Positions 7,735 through 15,601 of a stretch of 41,844 nt of DNA are shown piece after piece (position 1 is the stretch's first letter; each line of letters opens with the position of its first letter). This stretch comes from Acetobacteraceae bacterium (GTDB lineage: Bacteria; Pseudomonadota; Alphaproteobacteria; Acetobacterales; Acetobacteraceae), in assembly GCA_947474705.1 (NCBI GenBank), contig CANJJS010000041.1:1-41844 (forward strand), written 5' to 3'. The translations under genes were made by a program, and so were the position numbers. The notes beneath the pieces are model-generated. The model did no database searches and had not been told where the DNA came from. It worked only from the letters and a program-made list of their open reading frames with translations.

Positions 7735-8970
7735 TCAGACCTTGATCATCGGGCAGCCGCCGTCTTTCAACGGCCGAAACGCCTGTTCCGTCGGGATCGT
7801 TGCTTTCAGTTTCAGCAAATCCCAAGGACCTTTCGACTCGGACGGCGATTTCACCTCGAACAAATGGATTGGATGGATCACGCGCCCGTCCTCGCGAATA
7901 AAGCTGTCCCCGAAGATCGGGTCCTTCGGCGGGTTGGCGCGCATCTGGGCGATGACGTCGCGGCCGCTCGCCTTGGCGCGGTCCACGCCCATGGCCGCCA
8001 CCGTCTTCAAATAGTGACTGACCGCCGAATACTGGCCCGCCTGCGCCGAGTTCGGCATCGCCTTCGTCTGCATCCGCGCCTGAAACCGCTGCCCGAAGGC
8101 GCGCGTCCCGTCGTTCATGTCCCAGTAAAACGGCTCGGCGAGCCGCACACCCTGCGCCACTTCCAGCCCCACACTGAAGATGTCGTTAATCAGCAGGCCC
8201 GTCCCGACGATCTTCTTCCCGGCCTTGACGAGCCCGAACTCGACCGCCTGCTTGATGCAGTTCACCGCGTCGGTGCCGCCATTGGCGAGGCCGACGACCT
8301 TCGCCCCGCTCGCCTGCGCCTGGAGCAAGAACGCGGAGAAATCGGTCGTGCCGGGGAAGGGATGGCGCGCCTCGCCCTTGACCGTGCCGCCGCTTCCCTT
8401 GACGAAACTCATGCAATCCGCCGCCAGCGTGTGGCCGAAGGCGTAGTCGGCGGTGAGGAAGAACCAGGAATCGCCGCCGTCCTTGACCGTCGCCTCGACC
8501 ACCGCGTGCGGAATGCCCCAGGTGTCGTAAACCCAGTGCAAATGGTTCGGTCCGCACTTCGCGCCGGTGACCATGGACGAGGCCGCACCGGTGAAAATCG
8601 CCAGCTTGTCCTTCGCCTTCGCCATGTCCCCGATCGCATACGCCGCCGAGGACAGCGGCACATCCGTGAGCAGATCGATGCCCTTGTTGTCGAACCAGTC
8701 GCCCGCGATCGCCAGCGCGACATCGGGTTTCAACAGCAGATCGGCCGAGACCAGTTCGACCGCGATCTCCGGATGCGCTTTCTGGAAGTCCTCTACCGCC
8801 AGGCGCGCCCCCAGCACCGACCCTGGACCCAAAAGCGCGGAATAGGTGCCGGCCATGTCGGTCAACACGCCGACGCGAATGGTTTTGTCGGCGGCCCGCG
8901 CCGGCCGGGCGGAGAGCGCCGTGGCGGCACCGGCCGCGAGAACAGCGCGGCGGGAGAGCTTATGGGTCAT
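7735..8970 (-). CDS. ABC transporter substrate-binding protein, branched-chain amino acid (LivK) type
   Basis: 411 residues. Start 8970 has GGAGGAAAC directly upstream; the longer frame before it is unlikely to be coding. The signal peptide carries a twin Arg (LSRRAVLAAG, cleavage ARA/AD), so Tat export is possible. The mature protein starts IRVGVLTDMAGTYSALLG and continues with GARLAVEDFQ, the standard opening of the peripheral binding protein type 1 fold; later segments (WFFLTADYAFGHTLA, TDFSAFLLQAQASGAKVVGLANGG) are also typical. Family members bind amino acids, amides, urea or aromatic acids. No permease or ATPase gene is next to it, so its transporter partners must be elsewhere or it may act as a receptor. 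Confidence 0.93.
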   Translation of the reverse strand: MTHKLSRRAVLAAGAATALSARPARAADKTIRVGVLTDMAGTYSALLGPGSVLGARLAVEDFQKAHPEIAVELVSADLLLKPDVALAIAGDWFDNKGIDLLTDVPLSSAAYAIGDMAKAKDKLAIFTGAASSMVTGAKCGPNHLHWVYDTWGIPHAVVEATVKDGGDSWFFLTADYAFGHTLAADCMSFVKGSGGTVKGEARHPFPGTTDFSAFLLQAQASGAKVVGLANGGTDAVNCIKQAVEFGLVKAGKKIVGTGLLINDIFSVGLEVAQGVRLAEPFYWDMNDGTRAFGQRFQARMQTKAMPNSAQAGQYSAVSHYLKTVAAMGVDRAKASGRDVIAQMRANPPKDPIFGDSFIREDGRVIHPIHLFEVKSPSESKGPWDLLKLKATIPTEQAFRPLKDGGCPMIKV

Positions 8971-9416
8971 GTTTCCTCCGTGTTGGGGCGCCGGGTTTCC
9001 GGTCGTGTGGGCGGCAGTATGGCGGTGGATGCGGGCGCGCGCCATGGGCCCGTCCAGAGAACTCGGACTTCGAATTTGCTCGAAGTCCAATTCCCTCTTG
9101 CCCGGCGTTGGGCCAGGTGTTTCCACGGAATGGCGTTCGAAATCCGTCTGGGTAAGGATGCCATGGAAGACTTCGCCACCTGCCGGGAGGGGCTTGAAGA
9201 CCCTCGGACCGGCAACGGAACCGAGCGGATAACGGGCCGAATAACCTCGCCGCATTTTTTTGGCCTATGGCACTGATCGTGGTTCAACAAGGACATGTCG
9301 CAAGGGTCTCGCCGAGATAAGTTCAAACGGGATTCCTGGGACGAAACCCATCTCCGAACCTTTCTCGGATTATTTTGACTTGTGAACTGCGATCGCCGTG
9401 CAGCGCCAACCCCCCG

Positions 9417-9437
9417 CAACGTATCCGGCGTACGTTG
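9417..9437. promoter_or_regulatory. Inverted repeat, possible operator
   Basis: Perfect 7-bp arms CAACGTA and TACGTTG separated by 7 nt. The arm spacing fits a dimeric regulator rather than a terminator; no T-run follows. It lies in the long divergent region about 450 nt upstream of the LivK-like start. Confidence 0.35.
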
Positions 9438-9870
9438 TAAGCACGCCCTGAGCCATTTTTTTGGTCAACAGCGCGACGGACTGGCCATCGGCGTCGCGTT
9501 CGCAATGCACCTGGTGCCTTCGCGCTGGAAACGACGCCACGCCATTCAGAGTGTGCCATTATTGTTCGCGCCGGCGATTTTCGCCAACTCCTGGATTTGG
9601 CCGGCTCCGCGAACAAAAATGCGTTGCCGTAACGGCGATCGCCGTTTCCGCCGTAACCGATATTTTTCCAGGCGACATGCCCAACCTGAAGGATGTCGAA
9701 TTTCGCGATCATGCGGCAGCTCCCCGGATTCACCGGTGAGTGTGTTCCCCATCCCCTGGGCTTTCGCCGGTGCCCCAGCGGCGTGACGGCGGGCGGTGCC
9801 GCGCGAAAAGGCAAATCGCGATCGAGTCTTTCGCGCCGGGATATCTGGCCGTGGCCGCTTTGTCTGTAAC

Positions 9871-9895
9871 ACGCAAGAATATGTCGTACTTGCGT
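9871..9895. promoter_or_regulatory. Inverted repeat, possible operator upstream of the isomerase operon
   Basis: Perfect 7-bp arms ACGCAAG and CTTGCGT separated by 11 nt, followed by an AT-rich TATATTCTC. It lies about 310 nt before the isomerase start. The arm sequence differs from the dyad at 9417, so the two would serve different proteins. Confidence 0.35.
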
Positions 9896-10203
9896 ATATT
9901 CTCGATTTGCGTTGCACCGCCGCGGCGGATCGGCGCAAAGCTGCCGGTGCGGTCCACGAGGCCGACAACAGCGGAAATTCTGGATAAACAGAATTTTTAC
10001 GCTCATTATTGGATGTTCGAGAGTTTATCGAGATCGCGCGCGTTCAATTCCGGACGCGATGGATTTCGCGTGCCTTGTTCGCGACGCTGGCTCCAAGGCC
10101 GGTGCTCCGCGCCGGCGCGGATTTTAACGGCGATGGCGACGCCGCTTCCCGCGCAAGGGCGCGGTTGGCGGAGCGCGCCATTTAGCGAACAGGAGCAATG
10201 GCC

Positions 10204-11169
10204 ATGCCTGTCGAGCAAACGACACCGAACGCGATTCCGAAGCCTTGGGGCATGCGGGACATTCGTCCCTGGTCTGGTCAGGCGCTGGATGGAGAGACCA
10301 TCGGCGAGATCGTGTTCGAACGTGAGTCGGAAAGCGTGGCGAATTCATCGTTGTGTTTGAAACTTTTATTCGCGGCGGAGCCACTTTCCATACAGGTTCA
10401 CCCGGACGATCAATATGCGAAGACAATGGGTTTGACCGGCGGAAAAAGCGAAGCCTGGTATGTGGTCGCGGCGGAGCCTGGCGCGCGCATCGGGATCGGC
10501 CTTACTCAGCATCTGAACCGGTCGCAGTTGCGGCGGGCCATCGCCGACGGTTCGATCCGGGATCTTTTACTTTGGCGAAGCGCCTCGGCGGGCGAAAGCT
10601 ACTATATTCCGGCCGGGACCGTGCATGCCATCGGCGCCGGGTTGGTCATCGCCGAAATTCAGCAGCGGATCGATGCCACTTTCCGGCTATACGACTATGG
10701 CCGCGGCCGGGAGCTTCATTTGGATCGCGGAATGGCGGTCGCGCGGGCGGAACCTGTCCGGGGTTTGGTCGAGCAGTGCCGCCTGTCTGGCGCGCGCCGG
10801 TTACTGGCGGCTGGCGCGGGCTTCGTTTTCGAACGGCTCGATCTTCCGCCGGCCAGCAACTGGTTGCTGGATACGTCGAATGAGACCTGGCTGCTGGCGT
10901 TGTCGGGGGCGGCGGCGGCGGGCAACCTGCGGCTTGCCACCGGCGACGCCGTTTTCGCGGCCGATGGCACGGTGCACCTGCGGGCCGGGCCAAAAGGGCT
11001 GGTGGCGCTTGTGGGATACGCGCGAACCGAGCCCTATTGTCACTTATTGCGCACATATAGCGAGAATGGCCGGGACCTGGAGGACGATCCGAATGAGGAT
11101 CAGGTGATGGCCTGTTACGCAGGCGCAATGAGGGCATTCATGCGGCAGCGGCGGGAGCTCGCGTCATGA
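10204..11169 (+). CDS. manA: Class I mannose-6-phosphate isomerase
   Basis: 321 residues; interconverts fructose-6-phosphate and mannose-6-phosphate, zinc-dependent, cytoplasmic. ATG 10204 is preferred to ATG 10198 because AGGAG (10191-10195) is 8 nt from the former and only 2 nt from the latter. Zinc ligands are visible as the Gln and His of IQVHPDD (near residue 65), the Glu of GGKSEAWYV (near 82) and the His of PAGTVHAIG (near 143); the catalytic-loop Arg is in QQRIDATFRLYDYG. It belongs to the short bacterial type. The last codons overlap the next gene (ATGA at 11166-11169), so this is the first gene of a mannose operon. ManC on the other strand has its own unrelated isomerase domain, so the step is encoded twice. 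Confidence 0.88.
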   Translation: MPVEQTTPNAIPKPWGMRDIRPWSGQALDGETIGEIVFERESESVANSSLCLKLLFAAEPLSIQVHPDDQYAKTMGLTGGKSEAWYVVAAEPGARIGIGLTQHLNRSQLRRAIADGSIRDLLLWRSASAGESYYIPAGTVHAIGAGLVIAEIQQRIDATFRLYDYGRGRELHLDRGMAVARAEPVRGLVEQCRLSGARRLLAAGAGFVFERLDLPPASNWLLDTSNETWLLALSGAAAAGNLRLATGDAVFAADGTVHLRAGPKGLVALVGYARTEPYCHLLRTYSENGRDLEDDPNEDQVMACYAGAMRAFMRQRRELAS

Positions 11170-11769
11170 CGCCGTTCCGCCGCATGGTGTTCGTGGGCGA
11201 CCACCTACCGCGTCAATGCGGGATCGCCACGTTCACGCACGGCATTCACCGCGCGGTCGCGGCCGCGCGGCCCGATCTGGATACCGGCACGATCGCGATG
11301 ACGGCGCCGGGCCATCGGCACGACTATCCGCCATGTGTCTTGTTCGAAATTCGCGAGGAGGTGGTGGCGGACCACGCGCGGGCGGCGGAGTTTCTGTCGG
11401 ATATCGACACGGATCTTGTGTGTTTACAGCATGAATACGGCATTTTCGGCGGCGAGGCCGGCGGACATATCGTCGAATTGTTGTCGCGTCTGACGATGCC
11501 GGTGGTCACGGCCTTGCACACGGTCCTGGCCGCGCCGGCACCCGCGCAACGCCTTCCGCTGGTTCCTTGGCCATAACGATCTGGCGATCGCGCTGGCCGA
11601 TCCCACGAATGGCCGCCGCGCGGATGGTTTGCATCCTGGCGGCCGCAACGAAAACACGGGTGCTGAATCAATGTTGGCCTGTTCGATGAGTCTCGCGGAA
11701 CTCCGCTCGCTCAACCGCATGGCGGGTCCGCCGGTGGAACAATCCGCGTGGCGGGCGACGCATGCCTGA
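11166..11769 (+). pseudogene. Glycosyltransferase family 4 gene with its middle deleted
   Basis: Two remnants of one gene. Codons 1-129 (11166-11552) are a normal N-terminus of a large GT4-type protein: VFVGDHLPRQCGIATFTHGI, LVCLQHEYGIFGGEAGGHI, MPVVTALHTVL, then AQR. The same frame then runs into TAA (11574-11576). Shifted by +1 from 11551 the sequence reads AFRWFLGHNDLAIALADPTN, DGLHPGGRNENTGAES, and ends with TGA at 11767-11769; this resembles the extreme C-terminus of the same family as I remember it, where the full protein is about 750 residues. The nucleotide-sugar domain between them, roughly 550 residues, is missing. The 5' end overlaps manA by ATGA and the 3' end overlaps the GH130 start by 8 nt, so the ancestral coupling survives at both ends. 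A translated 136-residue stub would be non-catalytic. Confidence 0.8.
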
Positions 11770-13087
11770 CGTGTCTCCGGCGGAAGCCGAACGCGATCCG
11801 CCTTGGTTCATTCGTCATAACTGCGTGCTTCGCCCCGATCCGGCGCGGGCGCTCGCGCTTCGTTTCCGTCCGGCGGTGGAGCCGCGCGATCTCAATCCGC
11901 TCGACCGGCCGCGGGTCAACAATATCGTCGATCGGGTCGTGGCGCTGCCACCGGACACCGTGGAACGGGAACTGGCATCGGTCATGGCGGACTTCGGCCA
12001 GCGCCACGCCGATTTTCCGGAGCGGCTCGACATCCGCGCCGCGGAGATGGACACGGCGCTGGAACCGCATGCGACGTTGAGTGTTTCGCAGCGGCGCCTC
12101 GTGGGGGCGTATTTCTTGCACGAATACTCGTTCGAGGCGGCGGCGCTGTTCAATCCGAGTGTTGTTCCTCACCCGGATCAGTCGGGTGTGCCCGACGGCG
12201 CGCTGCGTTTCATTTTAAGTTTGCGCGGCGTTGGAGAGGGACATATCTCGTCGCTGACGTTCCGGTCCGGAGTCATCGGCGCGGACGGCGGTATCGTCCT
12301 CGATCCGGGCGCGGCGAGAGCGCGCGCGCCGCGGGTACTGGGCCGGACACCCGCGCCGCATGGCGAGGAGATCGACGCGTTGTTTCAACCGGGCCTGACG
12401 TTGCCGGAACGCGTGTTGTTTCCGATCACGGAGGCGCAGAGCAACGGGATAGAGGATGCGCGGTTTGTCGCATTCGACGACGCGGGCAAGCGCCGGTATT
12501 TCGCGACTTATACCGCCTATAGCGGGCGCTCGATTCGGTCGGAATTGTTGGAAACTTCGGACTTTGAGTTGTTCAGGCTGACACCGCTGAACGGGACGGC
12601 GGCGCGTAACAAGGGCATGGCGCTGTTTCCTCGGACGATCGGCGGCCGATACGCGATGATCGGATGGCACGACAACGAAAACCTGCATTTGATCTATTCG
12701 GACGATCTGTACAGTTGGGACGATGGTCAGACGATCGTGCATCCGCGGTATCCGTGGGAGTTCGTGCAACTTGGCAATTGCGGCTCACCCGTGGATCTGG
12801 GGGATTACTGGCTGCTGCTGACCCATGGGGTGGGTGCGATGCGCCGTTACGCGATTGGCGCTGTGCTGCTGGACAAGGACGATCCGTCCCGGGTCGTCGC
12901 GCGTTCGCGGGTGCCGCTGATCCAGGCGGCCGGCGCGGATCGCGCGGGTTACGTGCCAAATGTCGTGTATACCTGCGGGGCGATGCGGCACGGGCGTTGG
13001 CTGCTTCTGCCATATGCCGTGGCCGATACTTACACGCGGTTCGCGACCATCGATATCGCGGGGTTGATTGAAACGCTGCTTGCCTGA
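11762..13087 (+). CDS. Glycoside hydrolase family 130 protein, mannoside phosphorylase-like
   Basis: 441 residues, cytoplasmic (no signal). The five-bladed propeller family signs are ALFNPSVVPH (near 127), GIEDARFVAF (near 226; the Asp is the expected general acid region), ARNKGMALFPRTIGGRYAMIG, WEFVQLGNCGSPVDLGDYWLLLTHG and a late VPNVVYTCGA. GH130 enzymes phosphorolyse or hydrolyse beta-mannosides; many act on beta-1,2-mannose links. Its ATG lies inside the end of the decayed glycosyltransferase gene, and with manA upstream the cluster looks built to make and recycle a mannose-containing oligosaccharide. Which linkage it cuts cannot be told from sequence. It remains intact although its usual partner is broken. 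Confidence 0.88.
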   Translation: MPDVSPAEAERDPPWFIRHNCVLRPDPARALALRFRPAVEPRDLNPLDRPRVNNIVDRVVALPPDTVERELASVMADFGQRHADFPERLDIRAAEMDTALEPHATLSVSQRRLVGAYFLHEYSFEAAALFNPSVVPHPDQSGVPDGALRFILSLRGVGEGHISSLTFRSGVIGADGGIVLDPGAARARAPRVLGRTPAPHGEEIDALFQPGLTLPERVLFPITEAQSNGIEDARFVAFDDAGKRRYFATYTAYSGRSIRSELLETSDFELFRLTPLNGTAARNKGMALFPRTIGGRYAMIGWHDNENLHLIYSDDLYSWDDGQTIVHPRYPWEFVQLGNCGSPVDLGDYWLLLTHGVGAMRRYAIGAVLLDKDDPSRVVARSRVPLIQAAGADRAGYVPNVVYTCGAMRHGRWLLLPYAVADTYTRFATIDIAGLIETLLA

Positions 13088-13444
13088 ACCGGTTCGGCCC
13101 GCCATGGGAACCGCCAACGGAGACCCGCCGGCGGTTCCATTTCGCGGCTGAGGTCGGCGTGTGTGCGTTGTCGTCGCGGGCGTGTCCGGATTCACGACCG
13201 TGCCGGTCGTGGTCGTCGTTTTCGCCGAAGCCGTTGCCGCCGGGCAAGCGAGACCGCGCCACGCGTGCGGCTTGTAAGCGCGCGCGTGCACCGGACGTTT
13301 CTCGACTTCTTCGGTCACCACCTTGGACGGCATCTCCGGAGGAGGGGGCGCCGTCGTGGTCTGCCCGGTGGACGTGGCGCGGGTGAAGGAGGCCGGTCCG
13401 CATCCCGTCAAACCGGCGAGGCCCGCGATCGCGCCAGAGGCCAT
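12785..13444 (-). CDS. Possible short lipoprotein, reading frame runs into the GH130 gene
   Basis: From ATG 13444 the frame gives a hydrophobic start with a lipobox (GLAGLTGC), then a Thr/Pro-rich stretch (STGQTTTAPPPPEMPSKV) and a second Thr-rich segment (TASAKTTTTTGTVVNPDTPA). The first 120 codons, in the gap after GH130, look like a real small lipoprotein. The remaining 100 codons are antisense to GH130 and look like shadow, so either the stop was lost by a frameshift near 13090-13130 or the gene is decayed. In-frame codons before the ATG would add the basic residues usually found in a signal peptide (KTSRSR), but no start codon precedes them. No clear ribosome site. Confidence 0.3.
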   Translation of the reverse strand: MASGAIAGLAGLTGCGPASFTRATSTGQTTTAPPPPEMPSKVVTEEVEKRPVHARAYKPHAWRGLACPAATASAKTTTTTGTVVNPDTPATTTHTRRPQPRNGTAGGSPLAVPMAGRTGSGKQRFNQPRDIDGREPRVSIGHGIWQKQPTPVPHRPAGIHDIWHVTRAIRAGRLDQRHPRTRDDPGRIVLVQQHSANRVTAHRTHPMGQQQPVIPQIHG

Positions 13445-13464
13445 GCGCGAACGCGATGTTTTTT

Positions 13465-13492
13465 GTCAATTGTTTTAATCGAAACAATTGAC
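13465..13492. promoter_or_regulatory. Perfect 11-bp AT-rich dyad, likely operator
   Basis: Arms GTCAATTGTTT (13465-13475) and AAACAATTGAC (13482-13492) around TAATCG. It is flanked by TTTTTT on the left; seen from either strand no T-run follows the stem, so it is not a standard terminator. It sits 21-48 nt upstream of the possible lipoprotein start on the minus strand. The CAATTG-containing symmetry resembles sites bound by MarR-family dimers, an inference only. Confidence 0.5.
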
Positions 13493-13855
13493 CTGTATGA
13501 TGCCGGGCACTGTGCCGTCGCCTTGATAAGGCAGGTTAATGGACAGTCGTGGTTTCCGTCGATCTCTTCGTCGCCGTGGTATCTCCGGCCGGGCCCGATG
13601 TCTGCGCGCCGTGGCCCGGGAAATGCCGATCGCGGCGCGGACCGCGGCCGTCATGCCGGTTTTTGGCGGCATCGTCACCACCGTTGCCCCTCTGTCCGGC
13701 GGCATCCGAATTCTCAGCGGGGCGGCCTGGAGCCAGGAGCATCTCACGATGTTATTCACCGGTCGGAACCTCCGAAGGCGCGGCTCGGGGACCCGGTGCG
13801 GTGGACGCCACTCCGGCCGGCGGATAAAAGCGCGGAGGCTTATTGGGAGGGCACC
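13493..13855. other. Gene-poor stretch before the oxidoreductase
   Basis: About 360 nt with reading frames of 68-106 codons on both strands, none with a ribosome site or recognisable motif. The last 12 nt hold the GGGAGG site of the downstream oxidoreductase. I see nothing else that can be supported. Confidence 0.4.
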
Positions 13856-14887
13856 ATGAACACACGCTACTGGACGCTAGCCAAACGGCCGCCTCCGCCC
13901 TGGCCCGATGAAGCCACTTTCGCGCTGAAGGAGGCGCCGGTCCCTGCACCCGGCCCTGGCCAGGCGCTGACGCGGACCATCTACGTTTCCCTCGATCCCT
14001 ATCAGTGGGGCTACAAGCGCCGCGGCGAGGAGCCGGAGGGTGTGCCCTGCCACGCCCGCACGGTGTCGCAGGTGATGGAAAGCCGGATCGAAGGCCTCGC
14101 GGCGGGAGATTTCGTCTTCAACACCAATGGCTGGGCCGAGTACGGCCTGATGGGGGACGGCGTCCCCCGTCCCAGTTACATGATCCCGCGCAAGCTCGAT
14201 CCGGCCCGCGGCAAGATCAGCCACGCGGTGGGCGTGCTCGGCATGCTCGGCCTCACCGCCTATGCCGGCATGGCCCTGCAGTGCGAGCCGAAGCGGGGCG
14301 AGACGGCGGTTGTGTCGGCGGCGTCTGGCGGCGTGGGTCAAATCGCCGGACAGATCGCGCGGTTGAAGGGCTGTCGCGTGGTGGGTATCGCCGGACACGA
14401 GGAGAAGTGCCGCTATGTGGTGGAGGAACTCGGCTTCGACGCCTGTATATCTCGCCTTTCGCCCAATTTCGTTCAGGACCTGAAGGCCGCCTGCCCGGAT
14501 GGCATCGACGTTTATTTCGAGAATGTCGGCGGGCCGGTGTTCGACGCGGTACTGCCGTTGTTCAATCCAGGCGCGCGGATGACGATTTGCGGATTGATCT
14601 CGCATTATGGCGATGCGCCCGGGGAGGATGTCAAAGCCCAGGAACGGAGTCGCGCCGAAGCGCGGGGCGTGGGGGTGCGGGACCTCTCCGTTGGCGCGTA
14701 TGTGGCGGATTGGCACGACACGTTCCTGGCGGAGATGGCCCCCTGGGTTGCCTCTGGCGAGGTCCGCTACCGCGAATATATCCGCGAGGGATTCGAGGCG
14801 ATTCCCGCCGCCTTCGCCGAGATGCTGCGCGGCGAGAATTTTGGAAAGACGTTGGTCCGCGTGGCGCCGGATCCCACTCTCGCGTAG
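13856..14887 (+). CDS. NADP-dependent MDR-family oxidoreductase, prostaglandin reductase/CurA-like
   Basis: 343 residues. ATG 13856 has GGGAGG 5 nt upstream; the open frame before it is not coding. The protein belongs to the zinc-free medium-chain dehydrogenase/reductase branch that reduces alpha,beta-unsaturated ketones or aldehydes with NADPH. Signs: early YVSLDPYQWGYK, the GVLGMLGLTAYAGM helix, Rossmann loop AASGGVGQIAGQIARLKGC (near 155-173), GIDVYFENVGGPVFDAVLP, and GENFGKTLVRV at the end. The zinc-binding cysteines of alcohol dehydrogenases are absent, as expected. It appears monocistronic. The physiological substrate is not evident. Confidence 0.92.
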   Translation: MNTRYWTLAKRPPPPWPDEATFALKEAPVPAPGPGQALTRTIYVSLDPYQWGYKRRGEEPEGVPCHARTVSQVMESRIEGLAAGDFVFNTNGWAEYGLMGDGVPRPSYMIPRKLDPARGKISHAVGVLGMLGLTAYAGMALQCEPKRGETAVVSAASGGVGQIAGQIARLKGCRVVGIAGHEEKCRYVVEELGFDACISRLSPNFVQDLKAACPDGIDVYFENVGGPVFDAVLPLFNPGARMTICGLISHYGDAPGEDVKAQERSRAEARGVGVRDLSVGAYVADWHDTFLAEMAPWVASGEVRYREYIREGFEAIPAAFAEMLRGENFGKTLVRVAPDPTLA

Positions 14888-15030
14888 CAGCGCGGGTGGG
14901 GGCGAGGTTTGGGCGGGAGGATGTTTTGGTCCGCCATTGAGTCGGGCGAAGCCGGCGATTGATTTCATGCGCATTCGCCGCGGCCCGGCGACCGATCGGC
15001 CTTCGATCCCGAGATCGAGCAGCGGACATT

Positions 15031-15591
15031 TCATTGGTCGCCCAGAGCCTTCATCGCGACCGCGGCGGCGCGGTTCTCGATATCCAGCTTCGCGTAGATC
15101 TGTTCCGGGTGCTTGTTCACCGTGCGTGGACTCATGCCCAAAATCTCGGCGATGTCGCGGTTCCGCTTGCCGCGCGCCAGCCACGGCGGCACTTCCGCCT
15201 CCCGCGCCGCCTCGTCTATTTTCTGGACGTCCGTCAGCCGCGACCAGAACCCGGTCCAGGGGCATGTCGATCGCCGCCGGGAGATAGATCGACAACAGGG
15301 TCAGGCCGATAAACCCGTTGAACAAAACGAACAACCCGATGTACCGCCAGGGCATGGTGTCCCGCGCGGGCGCGAGGCGGGCGGGCAGCCGGCGTTGCGC
15401 CGCGGCGCGCGTCCAGCGCGCAGCAGAGCGAGCATAGCGGTCCCGTGTAAACCGGGCAGTACGCCATGTCATCCTGTTCGAATTGGTGTTCGCGGATGCA
15501 GCGGCGAATTTCGGTTTCGCGGGCGATATAGTAACAGCCGCGCGTGTCGTTGCCATGCCGGGCTGGGATGTGGTGTGTTTCCTGGAAGAGG
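15031..15591 (-). pseudogene. Decayed multi-domain gene: Cys-rich segment, membrane helix and LuxR-type HTH in three frames
   Basis: Read leftward, three conserved-looking peptides follow one another in different frames. First (about 15591-15405) a segment with GCYYIARETEIRRC and then MAYCPVYTGPLCSLCCALDA. Second (about 15367-15241) a membrane stretch, MPWRYIGLFVLFNGFIGLTL and following LLSIYLPAAIDMPLD. Third (15240-15031) a complete LuxR-type DNA-binding domain: REAEVPPWLARGKRNRDIAE, ILGMSPRTVNKHPEQIYAKL, ending in GDQ and TGA. At least two frameshifts separate them, and the 5' part is cut off at the start of the acyl-CoA ligase gene. It was probably one membrane sensor-regulator; I do not recognise the parent family with certainty. 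KHPEQIY where related regulators have KHLEQIY also fits decay. Confidence 0.7.
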
Positions 15592-15601
15592 GAGGGTCCA
15601 A

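Larger units (their letters stand above)
8971..10203. other. Long gene-free region between the LivK-like gene and the isomerase operon
   Basis: About 1.2 kb without a recognisable gene. Reading frames of up to about 230 codons exist on both strands but have Arg/Pro-rich shadow composition, no ribosome sites and no motif. The stretch is less GC-rich than its neighbours, with runs of T and A, an 11-nt sequence CATTTTTTTGG twice (9253-9263 and 9454-9464) and two perfect dyads, listed separately. It must contain the promoters of both divergent transcripts. It could also hide a small RNA or a decayed gene; I see no proof of either. Confidence 0.5.

Noticed and set aside
9253-9464. CATTTTTTTGG occurring twice
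   Set aside because: Only 11 nt and mostly a T-run; too little to call a functional repeat, so mentioned only within the region description.
9323-10006. Minus-strand frame of 227 codons in the long gap
   Set aside because: No ribosome site, no motif, Arg-rich shadow composition and overlapping frames of similar quality on the other strand.
13539-13859. Several frames of 68-106 codons before the MDR oxidoreductase
   Set aside because: Frames on both strands overlap each other with no ribosome site or recognisable motif; none can be preferred.
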